From Haplomitrium mnioides (lineage: Eukaryota > Marchantiophyta > Haplomitriopsida > Calobryales), in contig JBNGIS010034170.1 of the NCBI GenBank assembly GCA_049999725.1, positions 1 through 21,489 on the forward strand: DNA of 21,489 bases. Direction: 5' to 3'. Shown here piece by piece: positions 10,382 to 19,568 of the stretch. Under the pieces are notes generated by a model. It searched no databases. It worked only from the letters and a program-made list of their open reading frames with translations, and had not been told where the DNA came from. The position numbers and the translations under genes were made by a program. Position 1 is the first letter of the stretch. The number at the start of each line of letters is the position of its first letter.

Positions 10382-11035
10382 CTAATCGATAACGTCCTTG
10401 TCATTGCCGCAACTTTCAAATATTTGAATAGCTTTTGGAGCATTCTCAAGACTTGAAAAGGGTTCCCAAGTAGCATCATGAAGTGGATAGCCTTTCCACA
10501 ATACCTTTTATTGAACTTGTGGATGATGCATTTTCTTGATAACTCTTTTCGCCAAAATACAGTCCACCTCAAATTCTTCATAATCATCAAGAACAATAGT
10601 CGAAGGAGGAAGTTGAACACGATTTGGAAAAGAAGATTGACTAGGAACAAAAGGCTTAAGTTTAGAGACATGAAACACAAGATGAATCTTCATATGAAGA
10701 GGAAGGTCAAGTTTAAAAGCAATGGGAGAAATAACTTGAGAAATAGAGAAAGGACCAATCCAAGCAGGAGATAACTTACGGACTTGAGAATCTAAAGACA
10801 ATGGGAGATCATGAGTAGATAACATAACTTTGTCATCTAAAACATAAAAGCAATCACAACGACGGCTATCGTCATATTTTTTTTTACCAATTTTGAGCAA
10901 TAGTAAGATGTTTGTGAGCATCTTGCAAGGAAGAAGATAAATGAGACAAAAAAACTAGAAATACTTGGAATATTAGAAGAAGAAAGAGAAAGCAAACCAT
11001 CGGAAACAAGAGAATGTTGATCTGAATAAAGAAAG
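10382..11035 (-). pseudogene. gypsy integrase C-terminus and chromodomain remnant
   Basis: Reading the minus strand: SLSSSNIPS near 10975-11000, then HLSSSLQDAHKHLTIAQNW (another frame, about 10890-10945), then DDKVMLSTHDLPL, RKLSPAWIGPF, HLVFHVSKLKPF, the standard integrase C-terminal (GPY/F-type) block. A chromodomain follows: FEVDCILAKRVIKK, an in-frame TAA, then KVLWKGYPLHDATWEPFSSL to the final TAG at 10382-10384. Both frame changes fall at homopolymers, a 7-base run at 10948-10954 and a 9-base run at 10877-10885. Chromodomains of this type steer integration toward modified chromatin. Confidence 0.88.
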
Positions 11036-11043
11036 AAAAACAA

Positions 11044-11394
11044 TCGCTACTTTGATTGAACCAAGAACTGCTACCGAGTTCCTAGTTCACTTTGTAGTCA
11101 AAATTTATTTTTTTGTGATTTGGTATTGAAAAACATCAATTTTACGTTTGTTATGTTTTTTTCGTAAAGAGAATTGCTTTTTAGAAATACAAATTGCGTA
11201 TTTTACATTGAGATTATATTTGAAATTTTTCTTTATAATAGACACCTTAGAAAACAAGCATTTTGGTTATTGAAATATTTTATTAAAACCTCATACTATT
11301 ATGAATACACTAAATTCATCAAAAATAAAGTTAAAAATATATCTTTTTATGAAAAAAAATTACAAGCAAACATGAATGTCTAGTTGGGTACAAA
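11044..11394. other. AT-rich stretch without a gene
   Basis: This stretch lies between the gypsy fragment and palindrome cluster 2. It is AT-rich, and the open frame at 11174-11383 is low-complexity Phe/Lys/Tyr-rich translation of AT-rich DNA. I see no feature in it. Confidence 0.5.
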
Positions 11395-11890
11395 CTTTGA
11401 ACTAGACTTTGAGCATCGTAGCTATTAAATCCTATGCAAGCATAGACTCCAAACTAGAACCCTTAAGCCTATGCACGCATTGACTCCAAATGAGAATCCT
11501 AAAGCCTATGGGGGCTTAGACTCTGAACAAGAACAATAAAACTATGCATGGATGGACTTTGAACTAGAACCCTAAAGCCTTTGTGTGCCAAGATTCTAAA
11601 CAAGAACCCTAAAGCCTATGCACGCATAGACTTTGAACGAGAACCCTTTGGCTTATGCGTGCATGGACTCAGAACAATAACCTTAAAGCTTATGCGCGCA
11701 TAGACTCCGAACGAGAACTAGAAAGCTTATGTGCGCATAAACTCTAAGCAAGAACGTAAAGCCTGAGCGGCAAAAGATTGCAAGAGTTCATGTGTGCTTG
11801 GACTCCAAGCCCATATGCACATGGACTCCAAATCATTCTTAGATTAGCAATTGACTCCAAACCATTCTTAGACTAACAATTGACTCAAAC
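11395..11890. repeat. Palindromic repeat cluster 2 (CTATGCGCGCATAG type)
   Basis: About ten units of 40-55 bp with the consensus AGCCTATGCACGCATAGACT followed by CCGAACGAGAACCCTAAA. Well-kept cores lie near 11470, 11615, 11655, 11690 and 11725. The arms are CTATG/CATAG rather than the TCCATG/CATGGA of the clusters in introns 1 and 2 of the neighbouring minus-strand gene. The cluster lies just beyond that gene's 3' end. Confidence 0.8.
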
Positions 11891-11994
11891 CATTCTTAGG
11901 CGCACCAAATTGAATCGTGATAAAATAACTTGGAATGGATTGAGAGTGCAACAAGTTGAAACTTTGGTAAATAAAACTTTGTAAAAAAAAATAC

Positions 11995-12000
11995 TTTATT
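11995..12000 (-). terminator. Polyadenylation signal AATAAA
   Basis: AATAAA on the minus strand, 28 bases past the TGA (12028-12030) that ends the ParB-methyltransferase reading frame and followed by an A/T-rich stretch. Position and motif suit a plant near-upstream polyadenylation element. Confidence 0.5.
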
Positions 12001-12299
12001 AATAACACAATTTGTTTAAACAGATGCTCAGGCTCTATCTTTCTTGGGAGGAATGGTCTCATCTAAATCCAAAGGCTGAGCATTTGCAACTACTAGAGAG
12101 TTCTGGCGAGACTTTCCAGTCCCAAATATTGCGACAGAGTCACCAGTAGCACTTGCAGTACCAGGAGGAACGGGTCCTTGTGGTTTGCATAAACTATATG
12201 TGATTGAGTCACATCGGATGGCGGGAAAGCCATTGTCAAAACCCTCTAAAGAATGTAGATAAGCTGATGTCTATCATATTCCACCGCGATGCAGTTTTG

Positions 12300-12947
12300 C
12301 ATCAGCTTTAAAGCACAGACAAGGCTTGTACCACACTCAAAGCAAAGATCTAAGATCCAATCCTGCTCTATTGACAAATGGTTGATGAGAAAATTATAAA
12401 AAACCTATGGCTTCTGATAAACATTGACATGAGCATCATCTCTTGGATGTTTAAGTTTGGCAAAAACCGCAAGACAACTAAAAACACTACGCATGATCTG
12501 CCGAGGAAGTCTAGTCGACGAAGCAGACTGCAAATTAAAAAGCCTCATGCTTCTCTTCCCTTCTTTTGTCTAATAGCCCACAGTCCAATATTCGTGGGCA
12601 TGTGCAATTTTGGGACCACCGGAATGATGAATCTTACTTTTGTCCCTGTAAAAGGAAAAACAAACAAATCAAGCATTACAACGACAATGCAGGAAAAGTA
12701 AAAACGAGAAATCAAAAACCAAAAAATCAAAGAACAACTTACTAGATGTCGTGGTCCATTGCACAATAGACTTCTAAAAGGGCATATTTGACGATGCCAA
12801 ATTGTTGCGACAAATGTATTATAACAAAGGACCAAAAATCCAACATTGCCACAAAAGATGAAACCATGTCAAAAATGTCATCTTTTGAAAAGGGTTTAGA
12901 ATCATGAGCTTACATTCCTTAAGATTGTAACCGTAAGGAATATTAGC
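12300..12947 (-). other. Beta-class DNA methyltransferase domain
   Basis: NIPYG at 12944-12930 stands where D/N-PPY (target-base pocket) is expected. It is followed by a helix and the strand FDMVSSFVAMLDFWSFVIIHLSQQ, typical of the segment after motif IV. Beyond the 97-bp intron, QKP (about 12410) and DWILDLCFECGTSLVCALKL (about 12363-12306) match the KP...D-x-DxFxGSGT (motifs X/I, S-adenosylmethionine binding) pattern, followed by CIAVEYD, the acidic residue that holds the ribose. Missing or changed: the second residue of NPPY and the middle Gly of motif I, so this copy is probably inactive. Confidence 0.65.
12646..12742 (-). other. Intron 3 of the ParB-methyltransferase gene (97 bp)
   Basis: Donor GTAAGTTG at 12742-12735; acceptor TTTTTCCTTTTACAG ending at 12646. 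The intervening sequence is T-rich. The frames on each side join in phase, although the split codon is now TAG. It contains no palindromic repeat, unlike introns 1 and 2. Confidence 0.75.
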
Positions 12948-13292
12948 AATAGCCAAAGTGAAACACCTAGGTTTCACAAGGCCCTTCAACTATCAAACGT
13001 TGGCCTCCCCGTGGACTTGGTAAAATGCCACATTGATACCATTTACAAAAGACATTAAATCTTCTTCCTCGTCTCTCACAACTCCTTCAGTTGTAAGAGA
13101 TGCAGCACTGTTTTGGTGCCTTACTTTCCACTCTCTAGCCTTTTGGAAGTGGAGAAGAAAAGCTGGAGGATAGGAAACTAAGGTGGGAGCCTGGTCTTGA
13201 TATTCGGGGGTTTCCTTGACCCCTGATTTTTTCCGACCTTTTGCAACTGCTATCAATGTTTTAGCCAGCTGCCGTTTGAAAGTTTTGTCCCC

Positions 13293-13637
13293 CTCCACAA
13301 AGAAAACCAGAAAACATTATAGAGAGACAAAAACAATTATATGCTAAAGAGAGACACTAAATTCCATGCGCTCATGGACTTTGTAGTCCAAACGCGCAGG
13401 GACAGCAAAGCATATGCGCGCATGGACTTAGCATTACCTTCGTGCAGGGACTTTCAAGTCCATGCTCGCATGGACATCAAAGTCTAGGCACACAAGGACT
13501 TTGCATTACCTGCACGCTTGGGCTGCAAAGTCCATGCGCGCTTGGACCCTAAACCTTTTTTTGAAAACAAAGGACAACTTACAATAAATTCGATGCAACT
13601 CCATAGAAATGAATGTGGTGTATAAAGAAGAACTTAC
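13293..13637 (-). other. Intron 2 of the ParB-methyltransferase gene, filled with palindromes
   Basis: Donor GTAAGTTC (13637-13630) directly follows ...SSFEKLL, and the acceptor TTTTCTTTGTGGAG ends at 13293. Both sides are phase 0, so GDKTFKRQLAKTLIAVAKG continues the frame exactly. The 345-bp intron contains palindrome cluster 3. Confidence 0.72.
13355..13548. repeat. Palindromic repeat cluster 3 (in intron 2)
   Basis: Six or seven units about 25-30 bp apart, with core TCCATGCGCGCATGGACTT. The best copies are near 13364, 13412, 13460 and 13532. GTCCATGCTCGCATGGAC (near 13459) is an 18-bp palindrome with a single mismatch. All lie between the splice sites of intron 2 of the minus-strand gene. 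Confidence 0.82.
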
Positions 13638-14189
13638 CAAAAGCTTCTCAAAACTTGAATAGAACGCAGGCATCTTGAACTCCTCATTGTGGAGAAGGTA
13701 CTCCTCTCTTGCCTCCTCCCAAGTGATGCAGTAGACCTCTAAACAAAAACTTTTCACCATGACCACCAAAACTTTATGTCTCTCCGCCTCCCGAGACATC
13801 TTGTCCATTGAAAGCTCTCTGACTTCCATCCGCTTCAAAGTTGAAATTTTCACCTCATCAGGAAGACCCTGAAGGGACCTCCAAGGTGTCCACTTCATGT
13901 CTTCAATTCTCAACGATCCTTTGGCCTTGATCTTCTGGCCTTTGACCGCATTCTTCTCTCACATTGAGAAAATGATTTGTTGTAGATCCCAAAGCTCCCT
14001 ACTTCTGAATAACACCATCCCACTCTCCACAAATCTCTGATGCCAGAATTCAACCTTTTGAATAGATGTCATTTCCAGCCTGTACTTGTGGTTGTAATTG
14101 TCATTGGTAGTGAAAATGCGAGCCTTTGTTGGTGTAAAGCCCACGTAGATATAACAATTGCAAAGCGACAATGTCGGGTTCTTTGCTCC

Positions 14190-14402
14190 ATATTTCGTGA
14201 TTAAGAACTGCCTTGCTATAGCACTGTGATTGCCTCCCGCAATCTTGTAATGATACTTGTCATGGTTCCTGATGTCGAGCTCTGACTTGTCCTTCAATCC
14301 ACACTTTGGATCAACCACCACTATGAAAAAATTGTGCACATACTTGTTAGTGAACATTCTTTGCACCAAAAGCTCAACAAAATCTTCATTCAATCTTCTA
14401 TT
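14190..14402 (-). other. ParB/sulfiredoxin-like domain within the gene
   Basis: The segment RRLNEDFVELLVQRM (predicted helix), then FFIVVVD (strand), a ~20-residue insertion, and YHYKIAGGNHSAIARQFLI follows the ParB N-terminal pattern: helix, 'P-I-x-V' strand, then a strand leading to a GGxHRxxA-like turn and helix. Here GGNHSAIA (14237-14214) has Ser where Arg is usual. In ParB proteins this box binds or hydrolyses CTP or contacts DNA; several phage and plasmid methyltransferases carry it N-terminally. The match is by pattern only. Confidence 0.6.
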
Positions 14403-15001
14403 CTGGAATGGACCCCAATTGTCCATTCTGGATTTAGGAAGACTCAAATTCTCCAGCCTTATTGTTATTGTTTCTTCACTGACTCTACAACGCTGGATTG
14501 CAGACTCCCTTATCTTGTTCTTGTCTTCCTTAGACACTGTTTGAAGGTCCACTTGTATCCTTTCTTGAGAAGTTCGCAACTCTTTGTGGGATTGCCTTTT
14601 TTATCTAGATATAGAAGCCTAAATTGGTTCCGGCTCCGAGTCTTGCCCGGAGTTGCTTAGTAATGAAGACGAGAAGGCAGCAGATGACGACTTTGCTGTA
14701 GATTCAAAGGAGGCTGGCTCCTCCTTAATGATCGGTGCTAGTGGAGGCTTTTTCTTCTTTGCAGCCGATTTCTTCTTTTTTGGAGTCTCAATTGGCTCAG
14801 CCTCCTTTCTGTTCTTTTGACTAGAAGAGCATGCCCCGTGAATTGAGAATGTTGCCATGCTTGGATGCGGCACTAGTTGTTGGATATTGATGCCCTTTTG
14901 GGGCTTCAGAATCTTGATGTGGATGGCAAGTTTGATAAAGTCCCACTCGATGCGCTTTGCGTCTTTGTAGCTATCCATGTATTGGCCAGAAATTGAGTGA
15001 A

Positions 15002-15500
15002 CTGAAAATAAAACAAAAAACAATTAGGAATAAGTAGATGTGTAACACTCGACATTTATTGTGCGCAAGGACTCCAAAAACATTACGAGCATGCACTGCA
15101 CAAGGGAGTCCATGCCCGCATGGATAATGTGAGTCCTTGCTCACAGGGATAGGGGAGTTCCTACGCGTAGGGACTCCCTTCATCCATGCGCGCGTGGACT
15201 CTTTTTGTCCATGCACGCATGGGCAATGGGAGTCCAAGTACTAAGGACTTCAGAGTCCATGCGCGCATGGACTTTGGAGTCCTTGCGCGCATGGAATTTG
15301 GAGTCCTTACACGCATGGACTTTGGAGTCCTTGCACGAATGGAATTGGGATTCTAGTCGCGCTTAGACAATGGGAGTCCATGCTCGCATGGATTCCGAAG
15401 TCCATGCGCACATGGACCCTGGGTCTCCATGCTCGCATGGACTCCCTGCAATTTATGACTTAGTAAAAAGAGAAACAAAAGAAAAAAATTCAGAATTCAC
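15002..15500 (-). other. Intron 1 of the ParB-methyltransferase gene, filled with palindromes
   Basis: Donor AAG|GTGAATTC at 15500, and acceptor TTTTGTTTTATTTTCAG ending at 15002 with a strong polypyrimidine tract. The phases agree (1 and 1) for the frame ending ...FKVQRKMQ and the one starting VHSISGQYMDSYKD. It is 499 bp long and contains palindrome cluster 4. Confidence 0.65.
15055..15445. repeat. Palindromic repeat cluster 4 (in intron 1)
   Basis: This is the densest cluster: about twelve units with a ~30-bp period. AGTCCATGCGCGCATGGACT at 15254-15273 is a perfect 20-bp palindrome. Variants include CCTACGCGTAGG (15160-15171), with a different core that is still palindromic, and TCCATGCCCGCATGGA (near 15108). 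Most units are followed by TTTGG or TTTGGAGTCC. The short reading frames through this stretch (14971-15237 minus, 15370-15600 plus) merely translate the repeat. Confidence 0.88.
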
Positions 15501-16038
15501 CTTGCATCTTCCTTTGCACCTTGAAGATGCTTCGCAAAAATGTCCCTCTCCTTACACTCGAAAAAATCAAATCGTTTTTTATTTGCACAATAAAGGGTAA
15601 TTGAATCTTGGAACTGTACAAGCAGCCCAATGTTGGCTTTCTTTCCCTCTCAGATCATGATAATTTGGACTAGTAGACCCAAATTGAATTCTTCACCTTC
15701 AACGACAAAAAGGTAAAGATGTTGATCAAGGTCTTTCAAAGAACAGTAATTTACTTGCCATTGCCACTCAAGTTTTTTAGGCTCTAAAACCTTGACAACA
15801 TTTGAATACTTGTATGGCTTTGGTTGAGGAGGGTGGGAAGCAATTCCTTGAGATACTATTCTCAAGATAATAAAAACATGTCAATTTGGAGGTATAAAAT
15901 CTAATGAACAAAAGTTCGAAAATAACTAAAGGCTAGAAATAGCAAAAAACTAGGGAAATGCAAAAATAACAATAACTAGAAAACAAACACCAAAAACTAA
16001 ACTTGCGATAATAGAAAGAAACTTTCTAGTGACACTCA

Positions 16039-16143
16039 TTTTATAGCTAAATTTCAAAAAATGTCTTTCCCGCCAAAAAATGATTCGCGAAGCTCTTGAC
16101 ATGTAGGTTTGCCTGGTGCAAAAAAAAAAGCTAGTATATAAAG
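16039..16143. promoter_or_regulatory. Divergent promoter with E2F-like site
   Basis: A TATAAAA box on the minus strand (16045-16039) faces the ParB-methyltransferase gene, and TATATAAAG on the plus strand (16135-16143) faces the gene starting at 16321. Between them lies TTTCCCGCCAAA (16066-16077), a canonical E2F/DP binding sequence, and a TTCGCGAA near 16084. E2F drives S-phase genes, so the pair would be expected in replicating cells. This is predicted from motif and spacing alone. Confidence 0.55.
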
Positions 16144-16542
16144 CATTGCTTGTTTTAATCTTTCCAATTTCTCTTTTTTATTTTCTTCACAAAAAGTTCC
16201 CAATTTTGTCGTTTTGCAAAAAAAAATGATAAAAACACATCTTTTAGCTCAGGTGTAAGAGGTTCATAATATTTGTTAAAATAATTCCTTGAAGTACTTG
16301 GTTTTCAAAAAGCCTTTTCAATGGCTGGAGTTTTTAAAGGCAAGAAGAGGTTAGAGTTTCAAGATTTATCTTCACAAAAAAGTGTTACTTTTGACATGCA
16401 AGTTGAGATTTGTTCAAATGCCAATTTTTTGGAGGTAAGCGATGGAACACCAAAAGTGTCAAGTGTGGTGGCAAGTATATTGGGGAAAAAGATGACTTCT
16501 ATTGAGTTAGATAGCTCCGCCCAGAAAGATTGAGAAGGTGAA

Positions 16543-16665
16543 CTCCATGTGTGCATAGGATCAGGGACTCAACCCTATGCGCGCATAGGGTCAATGAGTG
16601 AATCCAATGCGCACATAAGATTAACGACTAAACAACTTCCGCGCAAAGGATCAAAGAGAGAACTC
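16543..16665. repeat. Palindromic repeat cluster 5 (CCCTATGCGCGCATAGGG)
   Basis: About four units. The best, ACCCTATGCGCGCATAGGGT (16572-16591), is a perfect 20-bp palindrome whose arms differ from those of cluster 4. Others lie near 16544, 16606 and 16638. The cluster lies within a probable intron of the plus-strand gene, with donor AAG|GTGAAC at 16538 and acceptor TTTCTCTTCAAG ending at 16728. Confidence 0.8.
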
Positions 16666-18228
16666 GGTGCTTAAAGAGACTTAAAAAAACAATCTTCATC
16701 TAGCACAAGATCTTTGTTTCTCTTCAAGCGATCAAAGTTGAATCTTTCTTCTGAGTATTCCAAAATATCTATAAAAAAAAGGTTCAACATAGAGATTCAA
16801 GACGGTTGTAGAACTTTCTTTGTCCACATTTGAGGAAGACCTCGATATTGATGATCAAAGTGTGTTTGTTCAAAACACAAAAAGCATACAATCTCTGGAC
16901 AGTTTTAATTTTGGAGATGAGCCACTCTCTACTATAATATTACTCAAACAATGACTGATTTTGTTTCAAGTTGCACCTCGCAAAGACATTGAGACATCTG
17001 AAACAAATCAAATTCTTTTGGAGGGGTCTTTAGACGATAATTTGGAAAATGATTCTAGCAAAGAGTCTCAATCAATCAACATTTCTTTAGAGTTATCGCC
17101 AAGGGCACCAATTTTATTACAAAAATGTTTCTTTCTAATCAAGATATTGATCAAGATTTGGTTTCGAAATGGTGCAGTTCTCCCAATCCCGAAGAAGAAA
17201 CTCATCTCTTGAAAATATTCTGCAACAAAACAAAAAATGTTTACGATGATGACCAAGATCTTCAAGATGAGTTATCTCCTATTGCTGGATTTGCTTATGG
17301 ACCGAATCGTCTAGCACAACATAAGAATTCTTTGTCTAGGCCAAAACCCAAACGGGTAAACACCTTACGTGAAAATTCTTTGCAAAAAGTCCACTGTGAC
17401 GAGAGCTTTGCAAAGAAGAAGCTTGATCCAATGTCCATTTCTAAATTGAAGAGAATTTCTTGTTGCCGAAATAATTGCTTGTCATTGTGCAAGACATATT
17501 TTTTGAAAACTGTGAGAGAAATGTACTTTTAACAAAGCATAAAGCATGAAGAATATCACAATGTAGTGGAGAATACCAAGAAAAGACTCCAATATTGAAA
17601 CTTGGTCTACATTGCCTAGTGATGCCTTTGTCTGTAGAAGAGCCTTTAAATTCATATTAGCAGTAGAGAATGATAGAATCCAAAGGATTCAAAATCTCAA
17701 AAACGCAGATCCTAGAGGCATTTTTTGAAAAAGAGAACTATCTACTAAAGGATTTTTTGTGTGTGACTGGATGGACAATTTTTTCCAAGGACATTGCGAG
17801 AGAATGCCACTCATAAAAGGTACAACTTGCTCGAAAATTTTACAAAATGGGAAGTTTATGACTACTATACAACCTACTTGAAAGAGAAAGATCCCTATTG
17901 TATTCTTAGTTTCTTGGGTTTTACAAAACATTGGGGAACTCATTTTCCAAATGTAAAAATTCCAAAGCGCAATACATTTGTTGTTTGTGAAACATGCGAA
18001 GAAATAAAATCTTTGCAAGAAAAATCTGTCTTGGAGTTCGACAAAGGCAACAAATTTTCTTCTCTTTTGATATCTTTGGCTAATCCATCCTCTTTTTTCT
18101 AGACTCAAAGCATAGTTCTACAGATGTTATATTTTCTCAACTTATAGCTAAGAGATGTTTTTTTTGGAAGTTATTTAGCAAAGAAGATTTGACTCAAATA
18201 GCTCTTAGCAAGTTGAGTTTTGAGAAGA

Positions 18229-18569
18229 GAGTCTACGCTCGCAAAGACTCGGTTGTTTTATATTTCAATTTTAACCTTGTCTACAGTTGAATAAAGCCAA
18301 AAAAAATGAATTTGATTCTTGGTGGTGACCTTAGCCTTGCAACAAGTTTTGTTTTTGTTCCTTTAAATGAAGAGCCGTTGTAAAAAAAATTTGAAAGAAT
18401 CGTTTTTGTTGTTCGCAAATCCTATGTGCGCAAAGGATTTGTTGTTGTTTTTTTTAAAACCAATCACGACAATATTCACAACAAGCCATGATATTGGTGT
18501 TGCTGCATTGGTCCTATGCACGCATACGATCAGTTGTTGTCTCCACTCATCCTAAACGCTCAAAGGATG
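18229..18569. repeat. Palindromic repeat cluster 6 with varied arms
   Basis: Four dispersed units, each with its own arms that still pair: GAGTCT/AGACTC (18229-18250), CAAATCCT/AGGATTTG (18416-18441), a partial TCCTATGCACGCATACGA (near 18512), and CATCCT/AGGATG (18548-18569). Cores are ACGCTCGCAA, ATGTGCGCAA and AAACGCTCAA. They lie between two recognisable coding blocks of the plus-strand gene, probably in an intron ending at 18811. Confidence 0.78.
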
Positions 18570-18811
18570 TGTTCTCGTAACCTTTGTTTGCAAATCTTCT
18601 TTTTTTTCTTTTCGAAACAGATTTTCTTTTTTTTCAAATTGCCTAAAGTTTTTTTAATCTTCTATCAAGTGTTTTGTTTCTACAAATTCAGACATTTGTT
18701 TTAAGATAACTTGAATGTTTGTCAAACCTCAGGTTGTGTTTTGAAGTTACAAGTATCGATGTATCTTTTATTGAACTACTTTTATGTCCTTCGTGCTTTG
18801 TGATGATGCAG

Positions 18812-19568
18812 TCAAATATAATCGCCAATTTTTTCTTCATCGTGACTAACAAATGTAAGAAAGATCAAAACCTGTGAACCATCGAAGAAAATGTTATGCC
18901 GATGGTCAAAAGTACTAGGGAATTGTCATTGATGGAATGGATCAAAAGAAAATTGCTATTCCACACTAGCCTTTGCCACCAAAAAACATTGATAAAGATT
19001 GTTTGGTGGGCGTGCATGTTGTTGGTGCCTTAATATTCAATCACGCTTTTTCTTCGAGGGTCTTTCTAGTGTACGGAAACTTGAGAAGCGATTCTAATTT
19101 GATAGTTACTGTGCTCAATAAAATACTATGTGACTTGAAGGCCCGCTACTTCCAACTTTGTATCTTCAATTGGACAATACGACACGAGAGAATAAGAATT
19201 CTATCCTATTTGGATATCTTAGTCTACTTATTGTCAAGAATGTTTTTCAAAAAATCAAGGTGGGATTTCTCATGGTTGGCCATACTCATGATCAAATCAA
19301 TCAAATGTTCAGCCGATTCTCGAAACGTTTAGAATGTGTCAAAGCTTTCATGATTACGAGTCTTAGTGAGGCGTTTCAATTATCCTATAATCCTAAACCT
19401 TATGTGACTCTTTTGTTGGAAACTTGGGATTTCAAAATGTTTCTACAACAACGTCCCTCTCTGGTTCAAAAGATACATGATATTACTTTTAATCAACAAT
19501 TCAAGTTCCAATTAAATGATTCCAAGACAAAGATTTGGAGCAAACAATTTTCAACAAATGAATTTTAG
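18812..19568 (+). other. Transposase-like core of the DUF7869-like gene
   Basis: An acceptor-like TGATGATGCAG ends at 18811. The core has GIVIDGMDQ at 18919-18945, LVGVHVVGALIF (about 19012-19050), LYLQLDNTTRENKN (19158-19199, in the next frame) and FLMVGHTHDQINQMFSRF (19269-19322). Three acid- or His-centred motifs on predicted strands, spaced like an RNase H-fold DDE enzyme, make a transposase or nuclease plausible. I cannot show which residues would be catalytic. Stops at 18851, 18863, 18917 and 18963 are in frame. Confidence 0.58.

Larger units (their letters stand above)
9955..11035 (-). mobile_element. 3' end of a Ty3/gypsy chromovirus remnant
   Basis: On the minus strand the order is integrase C-terminal domain, chromodomain, stop, then LTR-like noncoding DNA with its own TATA box. 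That is the 3' end of a chromodomain-bearing Ty3/gypsy element. The rest of the polyprotein (gag, protease, RT, RNase H, integrase core) is absent: at about 11035 similarity ends in AT-rich DNA. It is therefore a truncated fragment. Confidence 0.85.
12028..15865 (-). pseudogene. Decayed ParB-like / DNA amino-methyltransferase gene
   Basis: Proposed exons on the minus strand: from about 15865 (start unresolved) to 15501, 15001-13638, 13292-12743 and 12645-12028. The intron phases agree. Exon 1 is unrecognised. Exon 2 begins with a lysine-rich nuclear signal (PKKKKSAAKKKKP, 14783-14745) and a Ser-rich linker, then a ParB/sulfiredoxin-like segment, about 14402-14190, ending YKIAGGNHSAIARQ. Exon 3 has NIPYGYNL, an NPPY motif IV with one change. 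Exon 4 has DWILDLCFECGTSL and CIAVEYDRHQ, a motif I with one glycine replaced. IV before I is the beta-class (N4-cytosine/N6-adenine) order. The ParB-methyltransferase pairing is known from bacteria and phages. Breaks: TGA 15650, TAG 14619, TAA 14601, TGA 13959, TGA-TAG at 12990-12995, TAG 12405, a TAG at the last splice junction, and frameshifts near 15580, 12915 and 12255. Confidence 0.68.

Noticed and set aside
14257-14660. Plus-strand reading frames opposite the ParB-like exon
   Set aside because: Antisense shadows of the better supported minus-strand frame, which carries domain motifs and splice sites.
15055-15445. CRISPR-like regular repeats with spacers
   Set aside because: Units are degenerate, palindromic and spaced by partly repetitive DNA inside a spliceosomal intron of a eukaryotic gene; there are no cas genes.
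15370-15600. Reading frame with repeated His-Met-Asp type residues
   Set aside because: It simply translates the palindromic repeat.
15950-16039. Small hydrophobic peptide (29 codons, minus strand) in front of the ParB-methyltransferase gene
   Set aside because: Its ATG overlaps the proposed TATA box and so lies upstream of the likely transcript start; hydrophobic translation of T-rich DNA is common.
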